From NCBI GenBank assembly GCA_921293015.1, contig OV121088.1:6385882-6449881 (forward strand): a stretch of 64,000 bases of DNA. Reading direction: 5' to 3'. The DNA is from Phorcus lineatus (lineage: Eukaryota > Mollusca > Gastropoda > Trochida > Trochidae). Under the pieces are notes generated by a model. That model was not told where the DNA came from. It saw only the letters and a program-made list of their open reading frames with translations, and searched no databases. A program made the position numbers and the translations under genes. Of this stretch, positions 1 to 11,230 are shown piece by piece (the stretch's first letter is position 1; the number at the start of each line of letters is the position of its first letter).

Positions 1-3000
1 ATTAAAATGCTAGGTAAAACGCCTGACATTTATCTTGCTATGATACATGTTCAGTTTTCGATCTCGTTCAATTGTCTAATCCCATTTAAACGGAGGTGGC
101 TTTTTAAATTCCAATTTGATTTGTTTGTACCGTGTTGTTGTATCATGTACTCTTTTGATGGTAATAATTGTTTCCAAAATCGTTCAAATGATCAGCATGT
201 AATGTATTCATATTGAAACCACACATTTAGGTAATAAAGCACACGATGTTGCCACGCCAATTGATAGTGGTTCATAGTTTTAGGATTAAATCTGATCGTG
301 TTAAACAACATCATTTAACAAAATCGTTTCAGAAATAACAGGCGGCTTCCAGTCGGAAGATAATGATCTACCTCCGTCGCTGATTAAAACATCAACAACT
401 TTTCTTTTGCAATACAATGTTGTGACAGTACGCTGTGTCTAACATTAAACATGCAACAACGTTTTAAACCCAAGGAAAACTCAAAACTGTTATTTGTCTA
501 ATTAATCATAATCTAATAGAGCAATTGAAGACTAATTGAAGAATTGGCAGTTGCAGATTAATCTGGGTACAGTGACCATTGTTGTACTTGTCGATCCAAT
601 CATTGGCACCTTTTAACTGTTTGAAAGTTAGTTGAGAATAAGGCAATGGTAACCAACATGGTTTGCAACATAAATACCTTCTAATTCGTGAATTACAAAT
701 GAAGAATGGCGCACGTTCTTTTAAGTATTTGAACTCACAAAAAGTTATTTTCTTACGAATTTAACCCGCAGGTTCGCACAAAATTGATATAAGCTGTCTA
801 TCAGTTAGTTGGTATTAATGGATATTTATATAAATATCGCCTTCTTAGTGCTTATCAAACTACATATCAAAATATGATTTATGCAAAGGGTTTGTTATTT
901 TGGCTTTTGATGAATAAAATATTGGTTGGAGAAGATGTTCTAAAATATTCTATGATGGAAAAATAAACTTCACACTACTCTCGTGCATTTGTTCACAATT
1001 GAGAAAAATTCCACATCAATAGGCTTAAGAGGCTTTTTAGTCTAAAAATGAAGGCAAGTTGTCTGTGAATCGAATGACTCATTATACTTACGATCCCAAT
1101 CCTTTCCGTACTAAGCACATTTACATTCAAAGCATTTCCTGTGTATGATACGGCAAAAAATTATTACCATACTGTGTCTTTACAAAATGTAATCAAGCTG
1201 GGAGAGGACACACTACGCGTACTTCTATACCATTAACATGGGTCGGTTCATTCACATCATGGATTTCTTGTTAAAGGTCATTAGTACCTTAGTACCTCAG
1301 CACCTTCGGGGTTTCCTTTTGGCCACGTTGATGGGATTTCCTTGATCTCTTTGAAAACGCGGTGTTTCGGAAATTACCTATCATCTGTACATAATTGACT
1401 TACAGTTCACAATGCGTAGAAAATATAGTTAAAGAATGTGATCTTAAGGAACAGGCTGATAGGATCATCAAAGTATATCTCATATCAGTAAACATGTAAA
1501 CACATAGGCGTTGTAACAAACAAATATATATGCAAACTATTTGAGGAAAATGTTATAAATTGTATTATTGTATAGAAGTAATCTATTTTGATGTTTATGA
1601 AACAGCTACTCTCAGGAATAAAATTTCATTTATTTTCAAATGTGTTTACATTTAAATGACCTAAATTGCTTCGTAGATTGTGTCATATTCTTTTTAAAAT
1701 ATCCAGTCAAAAGTCTATTTATTCCCGAATGAAAACTCAAAATTCAATGTCTATCAAACACACATTTAACTGAAATTAGAACCCTCATAAAACACATAAC
1801 TCACTAAAGTAATATGTTAATCAATAATCATTTTTAACCTGTTACTCTACTTCCAATTACAGACAAGACTAATGTAAGCGAGAATCATAAGTTGTAAATA
1901 AAGTTGTAAATAATTTTTAGCTCTAGCTCGTCTCCAAGAATGTGAATCATTTAAACAAATACGTATCAACAAATACTGCAATATTTTAACCATGTTCAGT
2001 AAAAAAAAGATTAGGGACATATTTTTGGTTATATAATGCATGTAAATAAGGCAAATGACAACCAAAATGAAAAACAAATAGCTTAATTACTGCTTGAGAT
2101 ATGTTATTAATCACACAAAGGTTATCTGAACCTGAATTTGAATATATTGCTTCAAGGTTACTAATGATTTAAAAGTAATTACCTAAGTTAGAAATTTCTA
2201 TAAAATAGCTGAAGAACATAGGTCTGCCAGATATTTATACAGAATGAACGCTATATAGGCCTTTCTAATTGTAGTATGGGGATGTAAATTATACATTATT
2301 TTAATGGGTATCTTCCGGTTTGTTATTAAGTCTACTGCATTATGTCAATTGAAAGTTATTTCCAGAATATGAGAAACAGATAAACCGTAATTTGGTTTCG
2401 CCACTTAAGTTGATGTTTTCTTAATATAGGCTACATTTGGGAAAGGCCATGTTACTAGAAATGTCCAATGGCGTTAGAAAATGCCTAAGTTAAAGTCAGT
2501 GGGTAAATAAGTGAAGCTTTATGTCAAGCACTTAGCCGCCTATAAGTGTTCCAATGTACGGAAAGAACCAGTACGTCTTACTGTGACATGTAAAAATATA
2601 GCTTTACTCAAATGAAATGGCAATAGCTCAATGTGACTTACACAATCTGGACAGATGATAAAAGACTGAAAAAATTCGGCAAATTTTGCTTTTGACGTAT
2701 TTAACAGTCGTTACCATAAAGAAATTATTTTCAGGATGGTCAAAATGCTCCCGACAGGGATTTTTCTACTACATATGATTTTGATCAAATGTTTCAAATT
2801 ATTTAAAGCCCGAACTTTCACTTTCTGTTTCCTTATTTACTTCTCGTCAAATAGGATGCACTAGCAAAGACATTACACCTGTCAATAGCGTTTTAAGATG
2901 ACGAGACAAATAGTATAAAATAAGAGAAACGTTAAAGGTAGTCTATATCTAAGATCCAGATTTTTCTCCATATAAATAACTTATTCCGTACATATCTTGA

Positions 3001-5960
3001 AATGATTCTGTAAAATCAAATTATCGGTGAAACGTGATTGAGAGGGGGAAAAAACCCAAAAAAAACCCCGCAACTAACTCATCTTGCCTTGTAGACATTT
3101 TGCAGGCAAAGGAGAGAAAACAAATTAATCAAGTTGTTAATAGGTATTACTTTTCCCGATATTCTATTGTCTGGTGTCAATAATAGACCATAAATGTATT
3201 TTCAAGAATGACATAAATTTTTATACGAAGAAATGTCGTATTTGGATGAAAAGAAAATGCCAACTTGTGTCTGAAAAAATATGCAACCCATCCATATATG
3301 TTCGGCAAAATCATTTCAATCACTTTGTATCAATACCAATGACTTGAACATTGAAATGACAATGAGAGTACTTATAGTAGTCGTCATTGGAAATTGTGTT
3401 GGACATCAAACGATGTATTGTAGAAAGTATACAAACTCTTCATCAAATGCTCTACTACTGTAAAACGGTATACTGTAGACTTCTTTTTACTTGACAATGT
3501 ATACATAAAGCATCATTATTTCAGGACGTTTCAGATGATCCACTATCCACCGTTGTGCATGGCTATGTGTCCAGTATTGCCACATCTTTGAAATACTACC
3601 TCGTCTTAGCTCCTTGTAGACCGAGAGGGATAGGGGGTATTTGGTAGATATATTTCATTGTCAATGTAGTATTTTAAAACAATAAATATGTGACCGCTTT
3701 TTTAACATACTAATTTATGGGGAATAGTTTTGGGTCAATTTGTAAATTCACTTTACACAATCAGGGAAACATATGTAGCATATCGGAAACACTTCTTGCA
3801 TTTCCAAAACGAGGCGAGGGTCGTTATTGTTTAAAATGTAATAGAATAATGATCTATATATATGCAAATATTTATTATGCCATAGGGCATCTAAATTCCA
3901 GGTTTTACCGTGTTTTGTTTCTTGAATTTAAGAATTTTTGTTAAGTTCAGAATACGACTTCGCGGTGAACCAATTGCACTTATATTTAATATCATTCTGT
4001 GAGTATATAATATACTTAGATGTAAAGAAATTTGATCGATCTGTCACAATAAGAATATAATCGAGTACTTGACATTTTCTGATATCAATATCACTGTTCA
4101 ATTGAGTTTGACAATTTTCTTTTACCGAAAATCAATTTTGTAACAACTGATATATGGCTAAGTTATGAAATTAAGGTTTATTGTACACATCAATTGTGTA
4201 TCTATGTATGTTTATAAACATCATCATTTTTATTCATTTCCCCATCATAAATATATGGAAAGAAAAAGCAAACAAAAGATCTGAAAGATTCAGTTTCAGA
4301 TTAAAACGTTTACGACCTCAAGCGCTTTATAAGTTTATGACCTCGTGTGCTAGTTGATTGGAAGTAGTTATAATGAGGTTTCTGGACTAACAGAGACCAA
4401 AGTTTATTTCTCAGTGGCCAAGCCAACTATTTTAAAACTCTTTAAATACAGTTTGCACATACTATACTTGTATTTACGAACACGAAACATCTTTTATATA
4501 GTGTGTTGTCCACGCAGAAAATGTAATAAAGTACCTAATAATTGGGTTTCTGGTTCAGAGGTGAATGAAGTGTATGTTAGTTTTATGGATAACCGAACAA
4601 AAATCAGGGTTTATGGTTAGTGTCGATACTTGTATAATAAAATTTTTCTCCCTTAGTCCAGAAATCCATAATTGCCTACTTTAACGGAAAATTAGAAATT
4701 AGAAAATCTCAACTATTCTTGAAACATGATTATTTAAAAAACAATTCGATAATGTTACATTATTTTGATAAAGAAAACTAGCCTTGCCGAAATATAATAA
4801 CGTTTGGATATATTTCCTTTAGATACGATTCGAATCAATAAAAGTACATTGTCAGCTTTGAGAGACTTACGAGAACGTTTTGTTGATGCCAAGGATGTCA
4901 GTCAAGAACCTCTTTGCCGTAAAGGCAGTGTCCTTTATTCGAATCTTCAAGAGGCATTACTCTCATAAAAACAGTATAAACAAATATAAACATTTAGGAT
5001 GCTATCATCTAAAAGAAGACTTACACATATGTGTAATATTTTTCGGTATATTAATAATGATTACATTCTGCCTGGGCAAAATATGAGTGTTTATACAAAT
5101 AAGGTTTTAGAATAATTTTTATCAATACTTGCATGTTGGACTCTTTACACATTTTATCTTAGTAACTGAGCGTTTGGAGTTAATTTGTCTTGAGTGCACG
5201 TGAATACAGGTTAATATACAAATAATGTTTTTTTAATATTTTCGGTTAATTAGATTTTCATATATAGAGAGATAATAGATATAATAAAAACATTTTATAA
5301 GATGCAAACTTAATCTTTAAATATTTATATATCTACATCTTATATAAAACCTAATAAAGCAAAAAAGCATTTTAAAAAGTTTAAAACCCGAATTGGTTGA
5401 ACTCTCGTAGTATAATACTTGGTTTGCACCAAAGTAGTGTAACAAGCACGTGTACAAATCATATATGAAAGCGAAATATACTTTTATTTGAAAAAATTTT
5501 CAATAAAATGTCTAGAATTTGTAAAATCTTATCTTTAAACCAATTGACAAAGTTTCATTACCATTTCATGCATATGTTTCAGCTAAGAACTCATTTTAAA
5601 AATATCCCATCGGATTGGTCGTTTTCTGAATAATCAGTTTATGGTCACGGGTCAATAATGTTTATATCATTGGAATTCTAAATGTCATAATTAGATAAGT
5701 TTAATTTCATTGAGATATAATATCTCTTGATAAAATTTCAACCTAACAATGACAAAGGAGTAAATTATCAATTATAACGTTACTATATAATTTTTTAAAG
5801 GCCACGGACATTACTCATATACTTCTATGAAAACGTCTTGATCAAGTCTTAATACTTAAAAAGATGTTATATATGTTTTATCATAATCAAATGATATTCA
5901 TACTTTGTATATAATCTCAAAACAGTTATCAAATAAATTTGTAAAGTCAAAAGGACCCAT
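1..5960. other. Non-coding stretch, no supported gene
   Basis: No ORF above 90 codons, no recognisable protein motif and no terminal repeats were found. The short ORFs here (for example 4354-4620) have AT-driven composition and no known domain. A diverged match exists between about 2300-2500 and 20800-20960; both carry a 'taggctacattt.ggaaag' type block. This suggests old duplicated non-coding DNA. An exon-like piece at about 3525-3615, after TTTCAG, was considered but no reading frame is convincing. Confidence 0.6.
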
Positions 5961-6204
5961 ATATCACTGTACCTAAGGTGATGCTGGTAACGATCGTTAC
6001 CAACATCCCAATATGGCGGAAGGTAAGATCGCTTCGCGAGTATTTCACACGAAAGTACAGTTTTCTATGTGTTTATGATCGAACTCTTTAGGTATAAATA
6101 CAGACTTTGATGGTGATAAAAGATTTGATGCACTGAATTTTCATATTGACATCTATTTCTTGAGCAATAAGCAATTCTAAAATCCGACGGGGATGCTGGT
6201 AACT
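5961..6204 (+). repeat. Left long terminal inverted repeat
   Basis: This is the left arm of the 1.73 kb element, near-identical to the reverse complement of 7444-7687. It ends just after a second GATGCTGGTAAC copy at 6192-6203. Two further copies of the motif lie inside the element, at about 6213 and 6246, beyond the matching arm. Confidence 0.9.
5980..6007. promoter_or_regulatory. 28-bp palindrome in the left inverted repeat, putative transposase-binding site
   Basis: GATGCTGGTAACG and its inverted partner CGTTACCAACATC meet around GATC with one mismatched pair. The same palindrome is at 7641-7668 in the right arm. A half-site repeated at both ends at similar distances is what a dimeric transposase-binding site would look like. 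This role is inferred. Confidence 0.45.
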
Positions 6205-6369
6205 TTAGTTCGGGATGCTGGTAACGTATCTTGTTCTTAATTTAATGATGCTGGTAACGCCTGAACATATAATTCTTCATCTGAAGATTTACGTTCATTT
6301 TTGCTTTACTTATTAGCAATAGACAGTAGGCCTATATAACAAAATAGTGTGTTTATTTCACTTCCACAG

Positions 6370-6848
6370 ATGTATACTCCTGCTACATTTGCAAATACAA
6401 ATCTCCAGAGCCAGAGAACATTCTTAATCGTGAGCTTTCCACACATGATGCCAAGGCGCAGTTTTCACTAAAGAAATGTGTTTTTGATGAAAAATCTGGG
6501 AAATTTGGATTCAGATCTGTTCACTTTGGAATTTCACTTAGTGAAATAAATGCAAAGAGAAACCAGGGACTTGTCCCAGTCATGAGAAACCAAAAAGTGT
6601 TTTATAAGAGGTCAAACGAGTCAACAGAGCAGAAAACTAATAGAAACGTGCAAACTGAAACAACATTTTCTGAAATTTACAATCTTATTCCATTTGTGAT
6701 TGAGAAACTGGAAACCGCAGGCAGATTGAAAGACTTCATCAGAATACTGAAGGCAGTTAGTGATGGTACCCTCATGGACAACATTTCATTTCACCTACTT
6801 CTTGATATTGGTCAATTTCTCGACAATAAAACTAGAGAGAATGTGTAG
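6370..6848 (+). pseudogene. Exon remnant of a transposon-encoded protein
   Basis: The frame is open from 6348. An acceptor-like TTCCACAG at 6362-6369 suggests the exon starts at 6370; an ATG at 6582 is in the same frame. The open stretch gives about 160 codons ending in TAG at 6846-6848. Near the N-terminus a CYIC pair (C-x2-C) could belong to a zinc finger. Further on the residues are mixed and globular, with motifs such as GFRSVHFGISLSEI, LIPFVIEKLE and LLLDIGQFLDNKTRENV. The last part resembles, from memory, a conserved segment of uncharacterised transposon proteins in cnidarians and molluscs, which normally continues after this point. Here it stops, consistent with a truncated source protein. 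It lies wholly inside the 1.73 kb inverted-repeat element. Confidence 0.55.
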
Positions 6849-7443
6849 CATATGCGACTCAATGATCTCACTGACTAAACCTATTAAGAATATGTCAGAT
6901 GTTTCATTTCAAAACAACAAACACCATGCAAAAAAACTGAAAAAAAATTAGTAACAACTCGAAAAACGAACTTAATTGTCATATTGATTAATGTTAATCT
7001 ATCAAATCAAAATCAAACAATACTATCCCAAAACATAGGGATAGTGTTATCCCAAGAAAATACAGTAAATAATATAACCACAAACAACCATATACTTATC
7101 CATACCCTCAAGAAACGAGCTCTATAAAAGATTTAAGAAATGAAAAAATATAAATATTTGATATATTATTATACATTTCTCAAAACAAATATTATATAGA
7201 TAATGAACATACCTGCATGGTAGAATTCCCTCCTTTTCCTTTGGTTGAAATGCCTGCAGTGGGACAAGTCAAATACGTGCAATTATCAACAATAAATTCA
7301 CATAGACAGTGTACCCCCTCAAAGACTTAAATGCGTTGAAATCGCATTATTTGTACCGTATTTAGAACAGACATAACAATATAAGCTAAATAGTTTTCGT
7401 CGTTACCAGCATCTTTCAATCGTCTTGTGTCTAGCTGACCTGA

Positions 7444-7687
7444 AGTTACCAGCATCCCCGTCGGATTTTAGAATTGCATATTGCTCAAGAAATAGATGTC
7501 GATATGAAAATTCAGTGCATCAAACCTTTTATCACCATCAAAGTCTGTATTTATACCTAAAGAGTTCGATCATAAACACATAGAAAACTGTACTTTCGTG
7601 TGAAATACTCGCGAAGCGATCTTACCTTCCGCCATATTGGGATGTTGGTAACGATCGTTACCAGCATCACCTTAGGTACAGTGATAT
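7444..7687 (-). repeat. Right long terminal inverted repeat
   Basis: This is the reverse complement of 5961-6204 with about three substitutions. A further inverted GATGCTGGTAACG copy lies just inside it, at about 7403-7416. The outer edge is followed directly by a short GTGA/GAGT simple repeat. Confidence 0.9.
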
Positions 7688-7835
7688 GTGAGTGAGTGAG
7701 TGATGGTATACCAGTCAAATCGCCCCATCTACAAATCATCCCAGCCCAATTCGTCAAATTGCACCAGAATTTTGGTCAAATCGCCCCAGATTTGGCCAGT
7801 CTGCCTCAGGGGGGTATTCAAATTGTCCCATAGTG
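7688..7835 (+). repeat. Simple repeat plus imperfect GTCAAATCGCCCCA repeats
   Basis: GTGAGTGAGTGAGTGA directly abuts the right end of the transposon. It is followed by several diverged copies of GTCAAATCGCCCCA-like units, spaced about 28 bp, at roughly 7715-7830. No protein or known family was recognised. Confidence 0.5.
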
Positions 7836-8189
7836 TTTTAAATTTATCATTTATGCGCAAGTTGATATTTAACTTTCCTGTTTTACCTATTTATTTTCTA
7901 TGTTGATATTATGTTTTCATACGAAGGTTATTTCGAACATATATATTTCTATTAAATTTATAAAATGAAACTCAGTAAGAGCAAGAGAAACATAAATAGG
8001 TATGTTAGGGATGAAAGAATGAAGATTCAGATATTTTGTCTTATGTTTTATTTGTGTGTTATATTAACATCACATCATCCCGTAAGGGAACAGCACATTT
8101 GAACAGAGTTTGCTTGAGAAATGCCACCACTTGACTCAATATCTTATCTTGGTGGTTTGCGTACTTCTGAGACCCCAAGAGCTAAGCCA

Positions 8190-8440
8190 GATGGTGCATA
8201 TATATGCTCATGCTCCTGGTCGGGTCACACAAGCTGGACCGGTAGAAGTCAGACCAAATTTGAATCGTTCTAAAACCTGTTGTCTATCTCTCACTATGCC
8301 TTTCTTTCCGTCTTTTCCCTCATCCTGTCGATCCCTTTCTCCCTTATCTGTCCACTCTCTTTTGGATGCTTGTCATCCACGTATTTAATAACTGAAATAT
8401 TGTTGAAAGCTCTTTGAACCCCCAACTCACTCACTCGCTT
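8190..8440 (+). mobile_element. SINE-like repeat, CTCACTC-tail family
   Basis: The body (TTCTAAAACCTG..TATCTCTCACTATGCCTTTC..GATCTGTCCACTCT-type blocks) ends in GAAATATTGTTGAAAGC and CCCCAACTCACTCACTC. The same body occurs in reverse at 21481-21625, and tail parts recur at 9103-9228 and 61355-61467. Multiple copies with a constant 3' end and a short repeated tail indicate a retroposon. No RNA polymerase III box was clear in this copy. Confidence 0.65.
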
Positions 8441-8758
8441 GAGGAATGAAATAAATAATATGTATCCAAAAAGGTCATGTGACATTGGAACTAGTCATAC
8501 ATGAATACAATGTACAAATAAGATCAGATAAAACAAAGGAAGGATTCCTCTTCTGCAGCCCTATGGTCTCCAGTTCACTGGGTCCTCAGTGTTGATTGTC
8601 TTGGGTGACGGGATGGTCCGTGGATTCGACTCACTTTAAACAGAAGGTGTGGAAGGGAAATGTTGTCCTCCTTAATCTGTGCCCACAGAGCAAAGATTTG
8701 ATTTGATCTGATTCATTCATTAGCAGTGAACAAATGAATTGTAATGTTTACATACCGT

Positions 8759-8907
8759 TTATCCTATTTCCTGAACCTTCCTCCAAACTGGTATAGTGGA
8801 AGAGACACCGTCCATCTTCAAGGCACTCCATGTAGCCGCCTCAAAATCCATCACAATTGACTCGACAAGTTGGTGTTCCTGGCAAGAGGTCAAGAAGTTT
8901 ATGCAAT
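8759..8907 (-). pseudogene. MULE pseudogene, later core block
   Basis: This is the far side of the MITE insertion. It encodes VESIVMDFEAATWSALK and then VWRKVQEIG, matching the MULE 'DFEAAMW' and 'QAVWRKVQELG' blocks. The intervening 'GC.FH' motif has been replaced. The open frame stops at 8759. Confidence 0.72.
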
Positions 8908-9378
8908 TCTTTAAAGAGCCACTCCGTGAGTTGTTGGAGTCATACATGCCAAACTTAATCAATGGTGTCATTTGATCGCGAAGTATCAACTGTTACCAAA
9001 AAGACACATTTTAAAGCTTGTTTGGTTTTTTACAGTGACAATATGAAGGTAGAACTTCGCCATCATGATCGAAAACCGGACAGTGGCGCGCGTCAAATAG
9101 TCTTTCCGTCTTTTTCCTCATCCTGTCGATCCCTTTTTTCCCTGATCTGTCCACTCTCTTTTGGATAATTGTCATCCACGTGCTAAATAACTGAAATATT
9201 GTCGAAAGCACGTTAAACCCCAACTCACTCTAAAGCAGCCAGGAGGGCAATTAGGAGTTAATATTGTTTGTTAGGTTATATAACTAGTATCCATGTATAT
9301 TGGACGTGATATCAACACCTCTGTGCATTTATAAGGCTGTTTTAGATTTTCATGGAAACCAAGTATTTCTCAATTGAC
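8908..9378 (+). mobile_element. MITE (TTAA-type end) inserted in the MULE pseudogene
   Basis: It begins TTTAAAGAGCCACTCCGTGAG. It is the reverse-complement partner of the copy at 40002-40445: shared blocks include the CGAAAACCGGACAGTGGCGCGCG region and TGCATTTATAAGGCTGTTTTA. The far end, present in the 40 kb copy, is missing here, so this copy is truncated. A TTAA at the surviving edge suggests a piggyBac- or Kolobok-type target, but no pair of target duplications remains to prove it. Confidence 0.65.
9103..9228 (+). mobile_element. SINE tail nested inside the MITE
   Basis: This is the 3' part of the CTCACTC-tail family (TCCGTCTTT through CGTTAAACCCCAACTCACTC), nearly identical to 8300-8430. 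It replaces about 35 bp of MITE sequence known from the 40 kb copy. The order of events is MULE, then MITE, then SINE. Confidence 0.7.
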
Positions 9379-9513
9379 AGTAGTTGACAGAATGGCCTTT
9401 TAACGACTTTGAAGGTTGCATCCAAGAACCATTGTCTTGACTTGCTCCGTTCCAAGAGCTGCCGGTAGGTAGCAAGGATGATCCTTATTAACCAGGTCAG
9501 CCTTCAAAAATCC
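9378..9513 (-). pseudogene. MULE pseudogene exon 4, start of the DDE core
   Basis: An initial FLKADLVNK segment shifts frame into RIILATYRQLLERSKSRQWF and then LDATFKVVKRPFCQLLSI. The Asp in DATFKVV is the expected first catalytic residue of MULE transposases. Coding homology ends at about 9378, where MITE sequence begins. Confidence 0.78.
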
Positions 9514-9687
9514 TGTCGGGATGAATGATGTTGAATTCTGAAAGTTTAGAAATGTCAAATACTTTAGATAACATATAATTTTAATGCAGCAGATGGGTTA
9601 TCTATTCTTCAGAGTTCTTGTTATGTTCAATTACTCATTAACACTTTGTTTAGCATTTTAGCGCATGTGGAATGCAATGATTATTAC

Positions 9688-9864
9688 CTCAAAGTCCAAA
9701 TTTTGAGGATCCTGTGGCCTATTTCTTTTTACGCGCACTGGTAGCAATCCTTGAAAGATGTTCCAGGTTCTCTCTAGCACTACTTTGAGTATCTTCTTGT
9801 ACAATATTTGTAACAGCATCCTCCACGATTGTTGCAGCTGATTTGAACATATCCCATGTTGCAT
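9688..9864 (-). pseudogene. MULE pseudogene exon 3, linker
   Basis: After an AACAG acceptor the frame reads DATWDMFKSAATIVEDAV and NLEHLSRIATSARKK; a shift then gives RNRPQDPQNLDFEV up to a GTAATAA donor. In FLYWCH-MULE proteins a 'VEDxFKxAxxIVEEV...R.RPxDPxDLDFEV' linker lies between finger and DDE core, and both halves are visible here. One frameshift separates them. Confidence 0.7.
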
Positions 9865-10106
9865 CTGTTTTGTTTATCTGATGTTAAATTCAAATTTAGA
9901 TTTAAAACTTTCAAGTTATATTCTTTGCACAATATCTTTACACATTGGATAACAAAATAAACAAGAATTTTCTTGGTTTCCTGAGGTTAGGAATGAATGG
10001 ATTGTCGGACGAAATCTTCAAGGTGAAACTTGTTAACGAGCCTTAAATCTTAATCGGATGAAAAATTAGGACTACATAGTCGTGCTTTTACGGAGGATTT
10101 TGATAC

Positions 10107-10188
10107 TTACCTTAACCCTAACTTGTGATGCCTGTAATTTGCCAGGATTACCTTAACCCTAACTTGTGATGCCTGTAATTTGCCAGGA
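10107..10188 (+). repeat. 41-bp tandem duplication, two copies
   Basis: The unit starting TTACCTTAACCCTAACTTG recurs exactly 41 bp later (10107 and 10148). On the minus strand it covers the end of the FLYWCH exon plus its splice donor, so two candidate AAG|GTAA donors now exist. The length is not a multiple of three, so use of the outer donor would shift the frame. Confidence 0.9.
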
Positions 10189-10464
10189 TTAGCTGTATGA
10201 TTGTTTGGCATGCTGCTGGGTGTGAAGTTGCTTCCCTTCTGTGTCATAATTGCAGGGCATCCTCTTGTTGCCTACACTGCATCTCCAATTGGTTTGATAC
10301 ATGTTCTCTCTCTGCTAATAAAAAAGTTAACTTCAACTTGATCATATACAATATACAGCTTTTTCTTGCCCATCTGTGAACCAGTTTCTAAGACAGTCCA
10401 GGTGTTTCCTGCATCCTGAGGGATGTCATCTACCGCAGATGTGATGATGTTTTCCTTCACTGAC
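10111..10464 (-). pseudogene. MULE pseudogene exon 2, FLYWCH-type zinc finger
   Basis: The segment starts GNTWTVLETGSQMGKKKLY and, after frameshifts around 10270, continues CPAIMTQKGSNF..NNHTANPGKL. This matches the layout of FLYWCH fingers (aromatic-rich start, then Cys and His ligands with a 'CPA.v' and 'H.H' block) that precede the MULE catalytic domain in many animal transposases. The YWRC-like centre is degraded. The 3' end, including the splice donor, is tandemly duplicated (10107-10188). Confidence 0.65.
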
Positions 10465-10655
10465 CTTTATATTACAAAACTTTACTCTTTACTACCATGT
10501 TAATTAGGTTTGCAGTGATTAATGTGTAGTAGAGGGTTTTGGGAATTTGATACGACTGTATTCAAAAACACTTTATCATATAACCTTTACTGCATTAACA
10601 CTATATGACACAGGTATTTATACAATAGTGATTGTGATCTTAGTCAAAATCCTAC

Positions 10656-11004
10656 CTTTCTTGCAAGTCTTCTTCTAGTATCTGTGATAGATGTTCTGTT
10701 TCTTCACCTTGAAGTACATCCTCAGGGACACTGTCGACTGTTGAAGAGTTAACATCAAAAGTGACGGTCCCAGTTACCTCTGTCATCATGTGTGTTCCAC
10801 TCGTGTTCTAAAGGATCCATCAGAGTGGTCAATCCGACTGCTTTCTCTCGGTATTTCTTTGCAGGTATTACATGTGAATGGTATAGATGAGCCTGTCCTG
10901 TCAGCTTCTTCATACCTCTTCTTGGACACCCTAGTTCCTATATTTATAGAGTCTGTGTGTTCAGCCTTCACAGATGTCAAATGAGAATGCCACTTGGCCC
11001 CCAC
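10656..11004 (-). pseudogene. MULE pseudogene exon 1, N-terminal region
   Basis: One frame encodes a basic/polar segment with FTCNTCKEI (C-x2-C). After a frameshift near 10790 another frame gives an acidic run (STVDSVPEDVLQGEETEHL) to the splice donor at 10655. The codon quality of both parts and the shared direction argue for one original exon with a one-base change. An ATG lies at the start of the second frame, so an alternative is that translation began there. Confidence 0.6.
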
Positions 11005-11059
11005 AAACTATCCTTTAACATCTCCTGCAGCTGATGGTGGATAGATCACAGTGAAATTA

Positions 11060-11230
11060 ATTAAATCGAATGGTTGACCATCTCCCAAATAGAGGTGGCT
11101 CCGTCATAACATAACCTCTGTCCTAAACGAGCGTTTCGCAGTCTAGAATGTAGAAGCTTGATGCAATCAAATTTAGTTGTGCAATCTTTCATAAAGCTAA
11201 ACTTTATTTGGATATGCAAATTTCACATTG
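11060..11230 (+). repeat. Dispersed repeat, copy 1
   Basis: The block from AGAGGTGGCTCCGTCATAA through GCAATCAAA..GTTGTGCAATC..AAACTTTATTTGGATATGC matches the reverse complement of about 52028-52240. Only two copies were seen and no terminal repeats were established. It directly precedes the 5' side of the MULE pseudogene and could be part of that element or independent. Confidence 0.55.

Larger units (their letters stand above)
5961..7687. mobile_element. DNA transposon with about 244-bp terminal inverted repeats
   Basis: The sequence at 5961-6204 reappears as its reverse complement at 7444-7687 with only about three mismatches seen by eye, so this 1727-bp unit is bounded by long inverted repeats. 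Each end begins ATATCACTGTACC. ATAT is palindromic and could be the target duplication or part of the repeat, so the exact ends are uncertain by 4 bp. Both arms carry the motif GATGCTGGTAACG several times, including a head-to-head pair that forms a palindrome. The interior holds one decayed coding exon (6370-6848) and then AT-rich filler, so this copy is probably non-autonomous. I cannot assign a superfamily with confidence. Confidence 0.85.
8759..11004 (-). pseudogene. FLYWCH/MULE transposase pseudogene, spliced, interrupted
   Basis: On the minus strand this is a multi-exon transposase of the Mutator-like (MULE) group with an upstream FLYWCH-type zinc finger. Exons in order: 11004-10656 (acidic N-terminus), 10464-10111 (FLYWCH region), 9864-9688 (linker ending RPQDPQNLDFEV), 9513-9378 (core with QWFLDATFKVVKRPF), and 8907-8759 (DFEAATWSAL and VWRKVQEIG). 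DATFKVV carries the first catalytic Asp of the MULE DDE domain; DFEAA is the conserved later block. Exon 1 to exon 2 splices in frame (donor AAG|GTAGG, acceptor AAAG|GTCAG). Frameshifts occur in exons 1, 2, 3 and 4. The stretch between the two core blocks (usually some 70 residues) is missing where a MITE has inserted. No terminal repeats were found. This copy is dead; the family identification is firm. Confidence 0.82.

Noticed and set aside
3525-3620. Possible exon after TTTCAG
   Set aside because: The acceptor looks good, but no donor fits and each frame closes soon; no homologous copy was found.
6760-6951. 63-codon ORF overlapping the transposon exon
   Set aside because: It is an alternative frame of the better supported 6370-6848 exon.
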